The translations under genes and the position numbers were made by a program. From Flavobacteriaceae bacterium (GTDB taxonomy: Bacteria > Bacteroidota > Bacteroidia > Flavobacteriales > Flavobacteriaceae), in the NCBI GenBank assembly GCA_947488595.1, contig CANKZI010000003.1, positions 62,001 to 126,000 of the forward strand: DNA of 64,000 bases, read 5' to 3'. The notes below the pieces were generated by a model. The model had not been told where the DNA came from and searched no databases. It was given only the letters and a program-made list of their open reading frames with translations. Every line of letters starts with the position of its first letter. The first letter of the stretch is position 1. Shown here in pieces: positions 21,079-31,446 of the stretch.

Positions 21079-22650
21079 TTATTGTTTCAAGACTGCTTTT
21101 ATCATCGGATCCTCTTTCAATACCATCTCATAATATTTTTCTTCGCCAAAAAGCTGTCTAGCAAATTCGGCTGCCAAATAGGTTTTTACTAAAGGCTTAA
21201 TTGTTTTGAGATTTTGAATGATACCATTGTCTTTCAAATGTTTTTCGAAAGCATTAAAATACAAATCAGTAGTAGCAATAGCCATTTTAAATTGATTAAA
21301 ATTCATTCCTTTAAATTGTTTTCGGCTTTTTTCTAAGGTTTCAAAAACAAAATAACCAACAACACCAGACTGCATCAAATACAAGCCGTTTTCTTCGCCT
21401 GATGTACTACTGAACGGCACAAAAACGTCGGGAACGATGCCGCCGCCACCATAAACGATTTTGCCTTTTGGTGTTTTAAACTTTAGCGTATCCGCAATTT
21501 GAATACTGTCTTTGCTGTACAATTCACCATTTTTAAAACGCTTGTCAAAGGTTTTAAAATAATCATCTTCGCCTTTGGCATAAGAACTTTGGATAGAACG
21601 GCCTGTTGGCGTATAATACCGCGCTACGGTCAATCGCACCGCCGAGCCGTCGTCAAAATCCATTTCGCGTTGCACCAATCCTTTGCCAAAAGAACGTCTT
21701 CCAACAATGGTACCACGATCGTTATCTTGAATGGCTCCGGCAAATATTTCGCTAGCAGAAGCTGAATTTTCATTGATTAAGACATATACATTTCCGGATT
21801 CAAAATCGCCTTTTTCGGTCGCAAAAGTCTTATCGGTTCTGCCTTTACGATTTTTTGTAAAAACAATCAATTGCTTGTCTTTTAAAAAATCATCTGCAAT
21901 TTCGACCGCTTTTTCAAGATAACCACCGCCATTATCGCGAACGTCAACCACAATAGCATTGGCACCCTGCTTTTTGAGTTGAAGCAAACCAGCGTGAAAT
22001 TCATCATAAGTAGTTTCGGCAAAACGATTGATCTTGATATAACCCGTATTTTTATTCAGCATCAAAGCAATATCAACACTTTTTATGGCTACAACGTCTC
22101 TTTTAACTTTGATTTTCAACTTCTTTTTTTCGCTTTTTCGATAAATGGTCAACTCGATTTCTGAGCCAACTTCGCCTTTCAATTTAGAAAAAAGACTGTC
22201 ATTAGGTAATTTTCGTCCAAACAATTGGTCATTACCAGCATATAAAATGCGGTCACCTGCTTGAATTCCAGCTTTTTCTGAAGGTCCGTTGGCAATGGGT
22301 TTGATTATAGCAACTGTATCATTATACATATAAAAATTAACGCCAATTCCAACAAAATCGCCCTTCATACTTTGGGCAACGCCTTCCATTTCGCTTTGCG
22401 CGATGTAAACCGAATGTGGATCAAGCTTATCCAAAATACTATTCACAGTCAAATCAACAATCGAATCGGTATTGACAGCATCAACATATTCGTTATCGAT
22501 AAAATCAATCAGTTTGTTGAGTTTGTCCTTATGATTACTCGTCGAAAAAAATGCGTCACGAATAGGAAAATTAAGCACAGAACCCAAAACAATGCCCAAT
22601 GCCAGCGTCATAAAAATTAAAACCGGTAAATAGTTTTTATCTTTTTTCAT
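21079..22650 (-). CDS. S41 family C-terminal processing peptidase (PDZ domain)
   Basis: LDPHSVYI, PDZ GIQAGDRILYAGN, DVRDNGGGYLEKAVEIADDF, NENSASASEIFAGAIQDNDRGTIVGRRSFGKGLVQ. Confidence 0.93.
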   Translation of the reverse strand: MKKDKNYLPVLIFMTLALGIVLGSVLNFPIRDAFFSTSNHKDKLNKLIDFIDNEYVDAVNTDSIVDLTVNSILDKLDPHSVYIAQSEMEGVAQSMKGDFVGIGVNFYMYNDTVAIIKPIANGPSEKAGIQAGDRILYAGNDQLFGRKLPNDSLFSKLKGEVGSEIELTIYRKSEKKKLKIKVKRDVVAIKSVDIALMLNKNTGYIKINRFAETTYDEFHAGLLQLKKQGANAIVVDVRDNGGGYLEKAVEIADDFLKDKQLIVFTKNRKGRTDKTFATEKGDFESGNVYVLINENSASASEIFAGAIQDNDRGTIVGRRSFGKGLVQREMDFDDGSAVRLTVARYYTPTGRSIQSSYAKGEDDYFKTFDKRFKNGELYSKDSIQIADTLKFKTPKGKIVYGGGGIVPDVFVPFSSTSGEENGLYLMQSGVVGYFVFETLEKSRKQFKGMNFNQFKMAIATTDLYFNAFEKHLKDNGIIQNLKTIKPLVKTYLAAEFARQLFGEEKYYEMVLKEDPMIKAVLKQ

Positions 22651-23081
22651 TATTCTTCGAGTTCCGTAATTTGCACCACAGTTATTCCGGCTTTGGTTAA
22701 AAATTGTAATCCCGAATCGTCGCGATAGCCGTTTTGATAAACCACTCTCTTGATTCCAGATTGGTGGATTAATTTACTACACTCTTTGCAGGGCGAAAGC
22801 GTAATATACAAAGTAGCACCCTCACAAGATTGGGTAGAACGCGCTACTTTTAGGATGGCGTTGGCTTCGGCATGCAAAACATCCCAACGGGTTAGTCCTT
22901 CTTCATCTTCGCAACAATTTTCAAAACCACTTGGCGTTCCGTTGTAACCGTCAGAAATAATCATTCGGTCTTTTACGATAATTGCGCCTACTTGCTTGCG
23001 TTTGCAGTACGACAAAAGACTCCATTCTTTGGCAATTCTGAGATAGGCTTTGTCGTATTTATTTAGTTTTTCTAAATTCAT
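22650..23081 (-). CDS. dCMP deaminase / ComEB-type deoxycytidylate deaminase
   Basis: NGTPSGFENCCEDEEG, VLHAEANAILKVARS, TLYITLSPCKECSKLI zinc motifs. Confidence 0.92.
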   Translation of the reverse strand: MNLEKLNKYDKAYLRIAKEWSLLSYCKRKQVGAIIVKDRMIISDGYNGTPSGFENCCEDEEGLTRWDVLHAEANAILKVARSTQSCEGATLYITLSPCKECSKLIHQSGIKRVVYQNGYRDDSGLQFLTKAGITVVQITELEE

Positions 23082-23164
23082 TGATTCAGGAAAAATAGAT
23101 TATAAAATTTTTTGTGAATGTAATCTGATTTTATCAAATAAATAAAATCGTAACGTTAATTATT

Positions 23165-23752
23165 TTACCAAATGGGACTTGACAAAATCATTGGCAAAAC
23201 CACACCGATTACAAAAGCCGCCATAACGAGGGTCCAATCTCTTTTTGAAAATCTAAAAAAAGTTTGTACAACATAGGAAACAATCAAAACTACAAAAACT
23301 GCACTAAGCTGCGCTGCTTCGATGCCGAGTGCAAACTCTAAAAGCGGAATCAATTTTGCGGTGGCATTGCCCGGAAGTATTGTTTTGAAATAATTGGAAA
23401 AGCCCAGTCCGTGAATGATTCCAAAAAATAAAGTGATAAAAGCAATCACGCTGATACTGTCGTTTTTACTGCTTTTTCCGGCGGTGAATAAGTGAAAAAA
23501 GGCGGTAATTAAAATGGTAATGGGAATTAAAAATTCGACTAAATTTACTTTAATTACTACAAATCCAAAGACCGAGAGCAACAGTGCCAACGTATGACCA
23601 ACAGTAAAAAGGCTGACCAAAAGCAACACACGTTTCCAATCTTTGAAGGCATACGGAACGGTTAGCGCAATAAGAAAAAGCACGTGGTCGTAGGCTTTGA
23701 TGTCTAAAACGTGTCGTAATCCTATTTCAAAATAGATCCAAAATTCAGACAT
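23165..23752 (-). CDS. HupE/UreJ family protein
   Basis: IYFEIGLRHVLDIKAYDHVLFLIAL, FTVGHTLALLLS, FGIIHGLGFS. Confidence 0.87.
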   Translation of the reverse strand: MSEFWIYFEIGLRHVLDIKAYDHVLFLIALTVPYAFKDWKRVLLLVSLFTVGHTLALLLSVFGFVVIKVNLVEFLIPITILITAFFHLFTAGKSSKNDSISVIAFITLFFGIIHGLGFSNYFKTILPGNATAKLIPLLEFALGIEAAQLSAVFVVLIVSYVVQTFFRFSKRDWTLVMAAFVIGVVLPMILSSPIW

Positions 23753-23923
23753 TATTAATATTTTATAGATTTAGTAGACTCAAACTTACAATTATTTTTT
23801 TTTATTTGGTAAAATTCAAAACAGTTATGATGATAAAATTAGATTTTACTTGCAATTTCTTTTGGTAATCGTTCAATTAAAATCGAAATACATTTATATT
23901 TGCAAAATAAATAAAACACAATT

Positions 23924-24355
23924 ATGTCATTTTCAGATTTATTTGATAGCGGATTCAAAAACAGAAATAAAGGTCATTTTTCGGCTATTGTAAGAGTTGC
24001 CATGGAAAACGGTCATTTGAGCGAAGAAGAGCGCCTCTTCCTAGACAAATTGGCCATACAATTGGAAATTTCTCCCGAAGAATATGCGGAGATTCTAGAG
24101 AATCCATTAAAATACCCTATCAATCCGCCCTCTTTGCACACCCAACGTTTGGAACGTTTGTATGATTTGTCGCGCATGGTTTATGCTGACCACGTTTTAG
24201 GACCAAAACAAAAAGAAATTTTGAGCCGATTTGCTCTGGCATTGGGATTTACGCCAAGTAATGTGCATTATATTGTTGACAAAGCGTTATCATTATTGGT
24301 ATTGGAAGTAGATTTGGATACCTTTTTGTATGAAATGCAACACATGAATAAATAA
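23924..24355 (+). CDS. TerB family protein
   Basis: MSFSDLFDSGFKNRNKGHFSAIVRVAMENGHLSEEERLFLDKLAIQLEISPEEY, alpha-helical TerB-like; TATATTTG promoter-like box at 23895. Confidence 0.8.
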   Translation: MSFSDLFDSGFKNRNKGHFSAIVRVAMENGHLSEEERLFLDKLAIQLEISPEEYAEILENPLKYPINPPSLHTQRLERLYDLSRMVYADHVLGPKQKEILSRFALALGFTPSNVHYIVDKALSLLVLEVDLDTFLYEMQHMNK

Positions 24356-24372
24356 TTTCAGGCCAAAAAAAG

Positions 24373-24414
24373 CAAAGGTTCAAAGTGTAGTGATAGACTT
24401 TGAACCTTTGTTTT
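24373..24414 (+). terminator. Rho-independent terminator after terB-like gene
   Basis: caaaggttcaaagt-gtagtgatag-actttgaacctttg-tttt perfect 14-bp stem. Confidence 0.88.
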
Positions 24415-24550
24415 AAACATTAAACCTGAATTATGTTTTAGTCAAAAGGAGGAATTACATTTTGCTGAAAATCAATTTTTTTCATGTCTCTAGAAAATCA
24501 AATCCTTGTTTTTTGGCTCCGCTTATTTTGCATTTGATTTAAATCAAAAA

Positions 24551-24660
24551 AATCTTAACCACTAATCAAAAAAATTATAACTTATAATTTTCTTGATTGT
24601 AACTTATAATCTTCATGATTGTAACTTATAATTTTCTTGATTGTAATGCGTAATTTTTTT
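24551..24660. repeat. 22-bp-period tandem repeat array (about 5 units) including a 35-bp near-palindrome
   Basis: Units at 24551, 24573, 24595, 24617, 24639; consensus gattgtaacttataattttctt; palindrome at 24564-24598. Confidence 0.85.
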
Positions 24661-24808
24661 GTTTACGTTTTTCTTGCGGACATATTGCGTTATCAAAAAA
24701 TTTCGAAGTTGTTCTCTTTATAATTAATCCAAAAATTAAATTTGGTAAAGTAACAATAGCAGATTCCCTATGAAATCTCAACGGCTCATAATCTGAATTA
24801 GAGATTAA

Positions 24809-25828
24809 TTAATATTTACTCAACTTTGCCTTCATCATAAAATCTTCTGCTTTTTCTACCATATTGTAACTACCACAAAAAAACGGAACACGTTGATGCA
24901 ATTCGGTCGCCTGAATTTCCATAATTCTACCAAATCCGTCCGACGCTTTTCCGCCCGCCTGCTCAACTATAAATGCCATCGGATTGCATTCGTACAACAA
25001 ACGCAATTTGCCTTTTGGTGCTTTGGAACTTGTCGGATAAATATAAATTCCGCCTTTAATCATGTTGCGGTGGATGTCAGAAACCAAACTGCCGATATAA
25101 CGCGATGTATAAGGTCGGTCTTCTTCTTCCAACTGACAATATTTGATATAATCTTTGACGCCTTGCGGAAAATGCACATAATTGCCCTCGTTAATAGAAT
25201 AGATATTACCATCTTTTGAAAACTGCATGTTCGGGTGTGATAAATAAAAAGTTCCAATTGCTGGGTTCAAGGTAAAACCATTCACGCCATGACCTGTAGT
25301 ATAAACCAACATCGTCGAAGTCCCATAAATCACATAGCCCGCCGCAACTTGTGCCGTGCCTGGCTGCAAAAAATCTTCTAACTTTACCGGTGTACCAATA
25401 GGAGTAATTCTTCTAAAAACAGAAAAAATGGTACCCACAGAAACATTTACGTCAATATTAGAAGAGCCGTCAAGCGGATCCATTAAAACCACATATTTGT
25501 TATTATTACCGCTATCAGAACCTTCAACTGTGATAAAATCGTCATTCTCTTCCGAAGCAATTCCGCAAACAATTTCGCGATTGATCAAAGTTTGGATAAA
25601 CACTTCGTTCGCATAAACATCCAACTTTTGTTGGTCTTCTCCCTGAATATTTTGTTCACCAGCAGCACCAACAATGTCAACCAGTCCAGCTTTGTTCACT
25701 TTATAATTGACCACTTTGGCAGCCAAGCGAATCGAATTGATGATTCTAGACAACTCACCCGACGAATATTGGTGTGCTTTTTGGTTCTCGATAATAAATT
25801 CTCCTAATGTTTTGTTGCGTTCTTCCAT
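24809..25828 (-). CDS. fbp: Fructose-1,6-bisphosphatase class 1
   Basis: [70 protein letters not shown]; start preferred at 25828. Confidence 0.97.
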   Translation of the reverse strand: MEERNKTLGEFIIENQKAHQYSSGELSRIINSIRLAAKVVNYKVNKAGLVDIVGAAGEQNIQGEDQQKLDVYANEVFIQTLINREIVCGIASEENDDFITVEGSDSGNNNKYVVLMDPLDGSSNIDVNVSVGTIFSVFRRITPIGTPVKLEDFLQPGTAQVAAGYVIYGTSTMLVYTTGHGVNGFTLNPAIGTFYLSHPNMQFSKDGNIYSINEGNYVHFPQGVKDYIKYCQLEEEDRPYTSRYIGSLVSDIHRNMIKGGIYIYPTSSKAPKGKLRLLYECNPMAFIVEQAGGKASDGFGRIMEIQATELHQRVPFFCGSYNMVEKAEDFMMKAKLSKY

Positions 25829-25986
25829 TACGAAATCGTTGTAGTTAATTGTGCACAAATATCGGTTTTTTTGTGAAATACAAGTAATTTTTGAGAATTA
25901 GTTTATCGGATTTGTATATTTGCTTTTTAGGACATTGCGAGGTTTATAAACCAAAATGCAGTCCAATCGACAAAACATTGATAAGT

Positions 25987-26463
25987 ATGATAATTCGAAA
26001 AGGTACTGTTGCCGATATGCCTTCGGTCTTACAACTGATTACTGAATTGGCCGTTTTTGAAAAAGAGCCTGATGCAGTAGTGCTTACGGTTAATGATTTG
26101 GAACGTGATGGCTTTGGAGCAGCTCCTTTGTTTCATACTTTTGTTGCCGAAGCGGACAACATTATAGTAGGTATGGCATTGTACTATTTCCGGTATTCAA
26201 CATGGAAAGGAAAAACAATTCATCTCGAAGACTTGATTGTAACCGAAAAAATGCGTGGTTCAGGTTTGGGATTTGCCCTATATTCGAAAATTATTGCGCA
26301 AGGCAAAAAAGATCAAGTACGCCGAATAGAATGGAATGTGCTCGATTGGAACACCCCTGCCATTGATTTTTATAAAAAATCGGGTGCTAGAATCCTCGAT
26401 GATTGGCTTGTCGCGCAAATGGATGAAACAGGAATCGATGCTTTCTTGAAGAAAAATTTTTAA
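25987..26463 (+). CDS. GNAT family N-acetyltransferase
   Basis: MIIRKGTVADMPSVLQLI..LEDLIVTEKMRGSGLGFALYSKI..WNVLDWNTPAIDFYKKSGA. Confidence 0.9.
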   Translation: MIIRKGTVADMPSVLQLITELAVFEKEPDAVVLTVNDLERDGFGAAPLFHTFVAEADNIIVGMALYYFRYSTWKGKTIHLEDLIVTEKMRGSGLGFALYSKIIAQGKKDQVRRIEWNVLDWNTPAIDFYKKSGARILDDWLVAQMDETGIDAFLKKNF

Positions 26464-26492
26464 ATCAATATTCAATCTTTCATTGTTATAGC

Positions 26493-27752
26493 ATGAGAAT
26501 ATTCAAATTTGGAGGTGCATCGGTAAAAGATGCTGCCGGAATCAAAAATGTGCATGATGTTTTGCAAAAAGTAGGGTACGAAGATGTTATGTTGGTGGTT
26601 TCGGCAATGGGAAAAACGACCAATGCACTAGAGGTTGTTATCAAAAATTATTTCGAAAAGTCACCGGCTTTGCAAGCTTCTGTTCAGGAAGTAATAAAAT
26701 ACCACAATCAAATTTTGATTGATTTGTTTGACGATGAAAAAAGTAGCGTTTTTGTTGATGTAAATGCACTTTTTGCAGATTTAAATTATTTTTTAAACCA
26801 CAACAAATCGCCCAATTACAACTTTGTCTATGACCAAATTGTGAGTTACGGCGAATTGATTTCGAGTACAATTTTGAGTCATTATATGACTTTAATGGGC
26901 ATCGAAACCAATTGGATTGATGTGCGGAATTTTATTAAAACCGACAGCAATTATCGCGATGCCAATGTGGATTGGGAAAGAACTAAAAAAAATATTTCAA
27001 AAAAAATCCAACAAAAAACACTCAACATAACGCAAGGTTTTTTGGGTTCGGATGAAAATAATTTTACAACGACTTTGGGTCGCGAAGGTTCAGATTATAC
27101 GGCAGCCATTTTTGCCTATTGCCTGAATGCCAAAAGCGTTACGATTTGGAAAGACGTCCCTGGTGTAATGAATGCCGATCCACGTTATTTTGAGAATGCC
27201 ACTCTTTTGAATCAGATTTCTTACCGCGAAGCAATCGAATTGGCTTTTTATGGCGCCACTGTCATTCATCCAAAAACACTGCAACCATTACAAAAAAAGG
27301 AGATTCCGTTGTTTGTAAAATCGTTCATCAATCCAAATTTACCTGGAACAAGCGTTGCCAAAGGAGCAGATTTATCCCCGAATTTGCCTTGCTTTATTGT
27401 AAAAAAAGAGCAGTTGTTGATTTCGCTTTCTTCGATTGATTTTTCGTTTATTATGGAAGAAAACATCAGCGAAATTTTTGCTTTATTGCATCAATTTAAA
27501 ATGAAAGTCAGTTTGATTCAGAATTCGGCAATCAGTTTTTCAGTTTGCATAGAAGATAAATTCGGCAATTTTGATGCTTTAAAAAACACGCTTTCTAAAA
27601 AGTTTAAAGTATCTTATAACGAAAATGTGTCACTTTATACCATTCGCCATTTTGATGAAAAAGCAGCCAAAATGGTCGAAAAAAATAAAACCGTTTTGCT
27701 AAAGCAAGTCAGCCGCGAAACCATGCAGCTGGTAACCAAAGAAGACAATTAG
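26493..27752 (+). CDS. Aspartate kinase (monofunctional)
   Basis: MRIFKFGGASVKDAAGIKNV; TTLGREGSDYTAAIFAYCLNAKSVTIWKDVPGVMNADPR; C-terminal ACT region. Confidence 0.93.
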   Translation: MRIFKFGGASVKDAAGIKNVHDVLQKVGYEDVMLVVSAMGKTTNALEVVIKNYFEKSPALQASVQEVIKYHNQILIDLFDDEKSSVFVDVNALFADLNYFLNHNKSPNYNFVYDQIVSYGELISSTILSHYMTLMGIETNWIDVRNFIKTDSNYRDANVDWERTKKNISKKIQQKTLNITQGFLGSDENNFTTTLGREGSDYTAAIFAYCLNAKSVTIWKDVPGVMNADPRYFENATLLNQISYREAIELAFYGATVIHPKTLQPLQKKEIPLFVKSFINPNLPGTSVAKGADLSPNLPCFIVKKEQLLISLSSIDFSFIMEENISEIFALLHQFKMKVSLIQNSAISFSVCIEDKFGNFDALKNTLSKKFKVSYNENVSLYTIRHFDEKAAKMVEKNKTVLLKQVSRETMQLVTKEDN

Positions 27753-27874
27753 ATTGCTAGGGTTTTGGATTGTTGGATTATCAATTATTTAGCTCATTAT
27801 CCAATTTTCTAATCATCCTATTTTCTAATTATCTAATTATAACACTACTTTTGACATTCGTACGTTATATTCTT

Positions 27875-30800
27875 ATGTTGAAAAAATTGCTTTTTTGCGG
27901 TATGCTTCTATTTTTTTCCGTCGTTAGAGCGCAGGAAATCAAAACGCCATACCAAAACAAAAAAATAATGGCCTCGCGAGACACTATTAAGATCGACAGT
28001 GTTAGCATCAACAGTAGTTTTTTTAAATTATTAGATAAAAATGGCGTAGCCATTGATCCAGCATTTTATATCATCAATTTTCAAAAAGCAAACTTGATTT
28101 TTAATGAAAAAGCAACTGTTTTTGACGATTCGATTACGATCAGGTATTTAAAATTTCCGGAATTTTTAACCAAAGAATATACCATTTACGACAAAAGACG
28201 GGTTCTCGAAAACGGCAATTTATACCAAGTTTCGAGAGATCCTATAAAAAAATTCGTTCCTTTTGACGGTTTGAACACATCGGGAAGCATCACACGTGGC
28301 ATTACGGTAGGTAACAATCAAAATGCCGTTGTCAACTCATCATTGGATTTACAAATCACTGGCAAAATATCCGATAAAGTAAGCCTTCGTGCTTCAATCC
28401 AAGACAGCAATATTCCGCTACAAGAAGGCGGCTATTCTCAAAAATTAGACGAATTTGACCAAATTTTCATCGAATTGTTCAGCGACAAATGGAACATTCG
28501 TGCAGGCGATTTGTTTTTAGAAAACCGAAAATCCAAGTTTTTAAATTTCAACAAAAAAGTACAAGGCATAGCTGCGCGCTTTGAATTGGGTACCGAAGTC
28601 AAAAAAACCACTGTTTTTGCTTCTGCCGCTTTGGTTCGTGGTCAATATGCTAAAAGTACTTTTGTTGGTCAAGAGGGCAATCAAGGTCCTTACAAATTAA
28701 AAGGTCCTAATGGCGAATTGTATATTTTGGTAATTTCGGGATCTGAAAGTGTTTTTGTTAATGGCATTTTGCTTCAACGTGGCGAAAACAATGATTATAC
28801 GATAGATTATAATGCGGGCGAAATCATCTTTACCTCGCTTTTTCCGATTACTTCAGAAATGCGAATCAACATCGAATACCAATATTCTGATAGAAATTAC
28901 ACCCGTTTTATTACCTATGCTGGTGCAACCCATGAACAAGAACAATGGAGTATTGGCGGTTATTTGTATAGCGAAAATGATGTCAAAAACCAGCCTTTAC
29001 AACAAACTTTATCAACCGAACAAGTGCAAGCATTGGTTGCCGCGGGCGATAATCCTGATTTGATGATGGCACCATCAGCCTACAGTGACACTTATGCCGA
29101 AAATAAAATTTTATATAAAAAAACGTTTGTTAATGGTGTTGTCGTTTTTGAAGTTTCAAACAATTCAGAAGACGAGCTTTATAACGTAAAATTTTCGTTA
29201 ACTGCCAATAATCAAGGTAATTATAAGCTGAAGAATACTACTGGAATTGGTCGAATTTTTGAATATGTCGCGCCAATGAACGGTATTTTACAGGGCAATT
29301 ATGAACCCACCATTCGCTTGGTGCCTCCTGTAAAACTGCAAATTGCGACGGTTATAGGAAAATACAGTCCCAATGATAAAACCAATGTCGATTTTGAAAT
29401 CGGAATCAGCAACAATGATAAAAATTTATTTTCGAAGATTGATGATGATGACAACCAAGGAATTGCTGCAAAAGTCAATGCCAAACAGCGCTTGTATTCA
29501 AAAAAATGGAACATTGACGCGTTTGCGAATTATCAGTTTATCGAAAAGAAATTCCAAACCATCGAGCGATTGTTCACCATCGAATTTGACCGTGATTGGA
29601 ATTTAACCAATCCGTTAGGGAATCAAAGTCTGTTGGTTGCTGGTGTGGCGTTCCAACTTCCAGAAAAAGGATTTTTGACCTACCAATTAGAACAATTGGA
29701 TTTTTCGGAAAGTTTTAACGGTACAAGACATGTGGTGAATTCGGTTTTTAAATTCAACAAAATTACGTTACAAGAAAACGCCAGTTACTTGAAAAGTGAT
29801 GGGTCGTATGCCGATTCAAAATTTTTAAGAAACCAAACACAAGCGCGTTTTCATTTCAAAAAAAATTGGATTGGAAGTAGTTTTCGATTAGAAGACAATA
29901 AAGAAAAATTGGTTGCAACCAACCAGCTTTCGGTCTTGAGCCAACGCTTTTCAGAATTTGGTGCGTTTGTTGGCCGCGGCGACAGTACCAAGGTTTTTGT
30001 CGAATTGGGATACTTCAACCGCAGGAATGACAGTTTGCAAAACGGCATTGTACAACGCGTGAACACTTCGCATTCGTATTATTTAAAATCAAAATTAATT
30101 CAAACCGACAAAAGTGATTTGTCGGTTTTTGTGAATTACAGAACCCTCGAATTTGAAAATGATTTGCTGCAAAATGAACCTTCATTAAACTCAAGAGTTT
30201 TATATAATGACCAGTTTTTTAATCAATTGATGCAATTAAACGTGGCCTACGAAAACACTTCTGGTAGCATTGCTCAACAAGAATTTTCGTATGTTGAGGT
30301 CGATGCGGGACAAGGTGTTTATACTTGGAATGACTACAACACCAACGGAATTAAGGAATTAGAAGAGTTTGAAGTGGCGCAATTTGCAGACCAAGCAAAA
30401 TATGTACGCGTCTTTTTGCCCAATCAAGTCTTTGTAAAAACACACCAAAATAAATTTTCGGGAGCGCTTACGCTGAATCCAAACCGATGGCAAAATGAAA
30501 AAGGCCTTAAAAAATTATTGTCCTTCTTTTATAACCAAACTTCTTTTTTGACCGATAGAAAAATGGAGCGCAATGGCAGTGCTTTTGACTTCAATCCTTT
30601 TGCCAAAAGCGACACCGATTTACTTGGATTGAATTTGAGTTTCCGAAACAGTTTGTTTTATAACCGTGGTAAACAAAAACATTCGGTGACCTACACTTAC
30701 TTGGATGTTAAGTCAAAAAACCTACTCTCGGTGGGCTCCCAAGAAAATAACAGCAGTTCGCACCAACTGCAATATGCGCATTTGTACAAAAAAAGTTGGC

Positions 30801-31273
30801 TGTTTGGTATTGCCGCACAAAAATTATGTTCGGCGACGGTTTCTGAAAATTATGGCGCTAAAAATTTTGAAATAAAAGGCAATCAACTGTCGCCAAAGCT
30901 TTCGTATCTTTTTTCTAAAAATGCAAGTTGGGATTTGTTTTATGAATTTCAAAAAAAAGACAACACTATTGGCGACAAAGAGCAATTGCACCAACAGCGA
31001 TTTGGTACTTCGTTTAGTTATACGAGCGAAAAAAAGTTTACAATCAATGGCGAATTTTCTTTGTATGAAAACCAATTTAAAGGTGATGCATTAGCACCAG
31101 TGGCTTATCAAATGCTCGAAGGATTGCAACCTGGACAAAACACCACATGGCGGTTGTTGGTTCAAAAAAACCTTACTGATTTTTTAGACATCAATCTGAA
31201 TTATCAAGGACGAAAAAGCGAAACCAGCAAAGCAATTCATACCGGAAGCGTTCAATTACGCGCTTATTTTTAA
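27875..31273 (+). CDS. Large outer-membrane beta-barrel-like protein, unknown function (about 1130 aa)
   Basis: Signal peptide MLKKLLFCGMLLFFSVVRAQ at 27875, repeated amphipathic strands (ITGKISDKVSLRASIQDSNIPLQEGG...), C-terminal aromatic strand GSVQLRAYF. Confidence 0.75.
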   Translation: MLKKLLFCGMLLFFSVVRAQEIKTPYQNKKIMASRDTIKIDSVSINSSFFKLLDKNGVAIDPAFYIINFQKANLIFNEKATVFDDSITIRYLKFPEFLTKEYTIYDKRRVLENGNLYQVSRDPIKKFVPFDGLNTSGSITRGITVGNNQNAVVNSSLDLQITGKISDKVSLRASIQDSNIPLQEGGYSQKLDEFDQIFIELFSDKWNIRAGDLFLENRKSKFLNFNKKVQGIAARFELGTEVKKTTVFASAALVRGQYAKSTFVGQEGNQGPYKLKGPNGELYILVISGSESVFVNGILLQRGENNDYTIDYNAGEIIFTSLFPITSEMRINIEYQYSDRNYTRFITYAGATHEQEQWSIGGYLYSENDVKNQPLQQTLSTEQVQALVAAGDNPDLMMAPSAYSDTYAENKILYKKTFVNGVVVFEVSNNSEDELYNVKFSLTANNQGNYKLKNTTGIGRIFEYVAPMNGILQGNYEPTIRLVPPVKLQIATVIGKYSPNDKTNVDFEIGISNNDKNLFSKIDDDDNQGIAAKVNAKQRLYSKKWNIDAFANYQFIEKKFQTIERLFTIEFDRDWNLTNPLGNQSLLVAGVAFQLPEKGFLTYQLEQLDFSESFNGTRHVVNSVFKFNKITLQENASYLKSDGSYADSKFLRNQTQARFHFKKNWIGSSFRLEDNKEKLVATNQLSVLSQRFSEFGAFVGRGDSTKVFVELGYFNRRNDSLQNGIVQRVNTSHSYYLKSKLIQTDKSDLSVFVNYRTLEFENDLLQNEPSLNSRVLYNDQFFNQLMQLNVAYENTSGSIAQQEFSYVEVDAGQGVYTWNDYNTNGIKELEEFEVAQFADQAKYVRVFLPNQVFVKTHQNKFSGALTLNPNRWQNEKGLKKLLSFFYNQTSFLTDRKMERNGSAFDFNPFAKSDTDLLGLNLSFRNSLFYNRGKQKHSVTYTYLDVKSKNLLSVGSQENNSSSHQLQYAHLYKKSWLFGIAAQKLCSATVSENYGAKNFEIKGNQLSPKLSYLFSKNASWDLFYEFQKKDNTIGDKEQLHQQRFGTSFSYTSEKKFTINGEFSLYENQFKGDALAPVAYQMLEGLQPGQNTTWRLLVQKNLTDFLDINLNYQGRKSETSKAIHTGSVQLRAYF

Positions 31274-31446
31274 AGTTATTTTGTTGGTTTTTAGCTCTAG
31301 CTACTTCTAAAATTAATAATTTATCCTTAAAAATTCCCCAAAGACAAGGCAATTAACCTCAATTAATGCCGGATACTAAGCGAGAGCACTATAAATAACC
31401 GACCTTCGAATTGTTTGCTTCTCGGAGGGTTATAAAATGGGGCAGT

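Noticed and set aside
23924-24355. Reading the TerB-like protein as part of a tellurite resistance or defence (Ter) system
   Set aside because: No other ter genes nearby; isolated TerB-like proteins are widespread in Bacteroidetes and do not indicate tellurite resistance.
24551-24660. CRISPR array interpretation of the 22-bp repeats
   Set aside because: Units are contiguous with no spacers, and no cas genes are present in the window.
27775-27850. AT-rich repeated ttatccaattttctaatcatc-like stretch upstream of the large OMP gene
   Set aside because: Low-complexity AT sequence with only approximate internal similarity; no consistent period or convincing stem.
31274-31446. Unassigned convergent intergenic region between the OMP gene and metG (aaccgaccttcgaattgtttgcttctcggagggtt)
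   Set aside because: A weak imperfect hairpin only; could not match it to any RNA family or coding remnant by eye.
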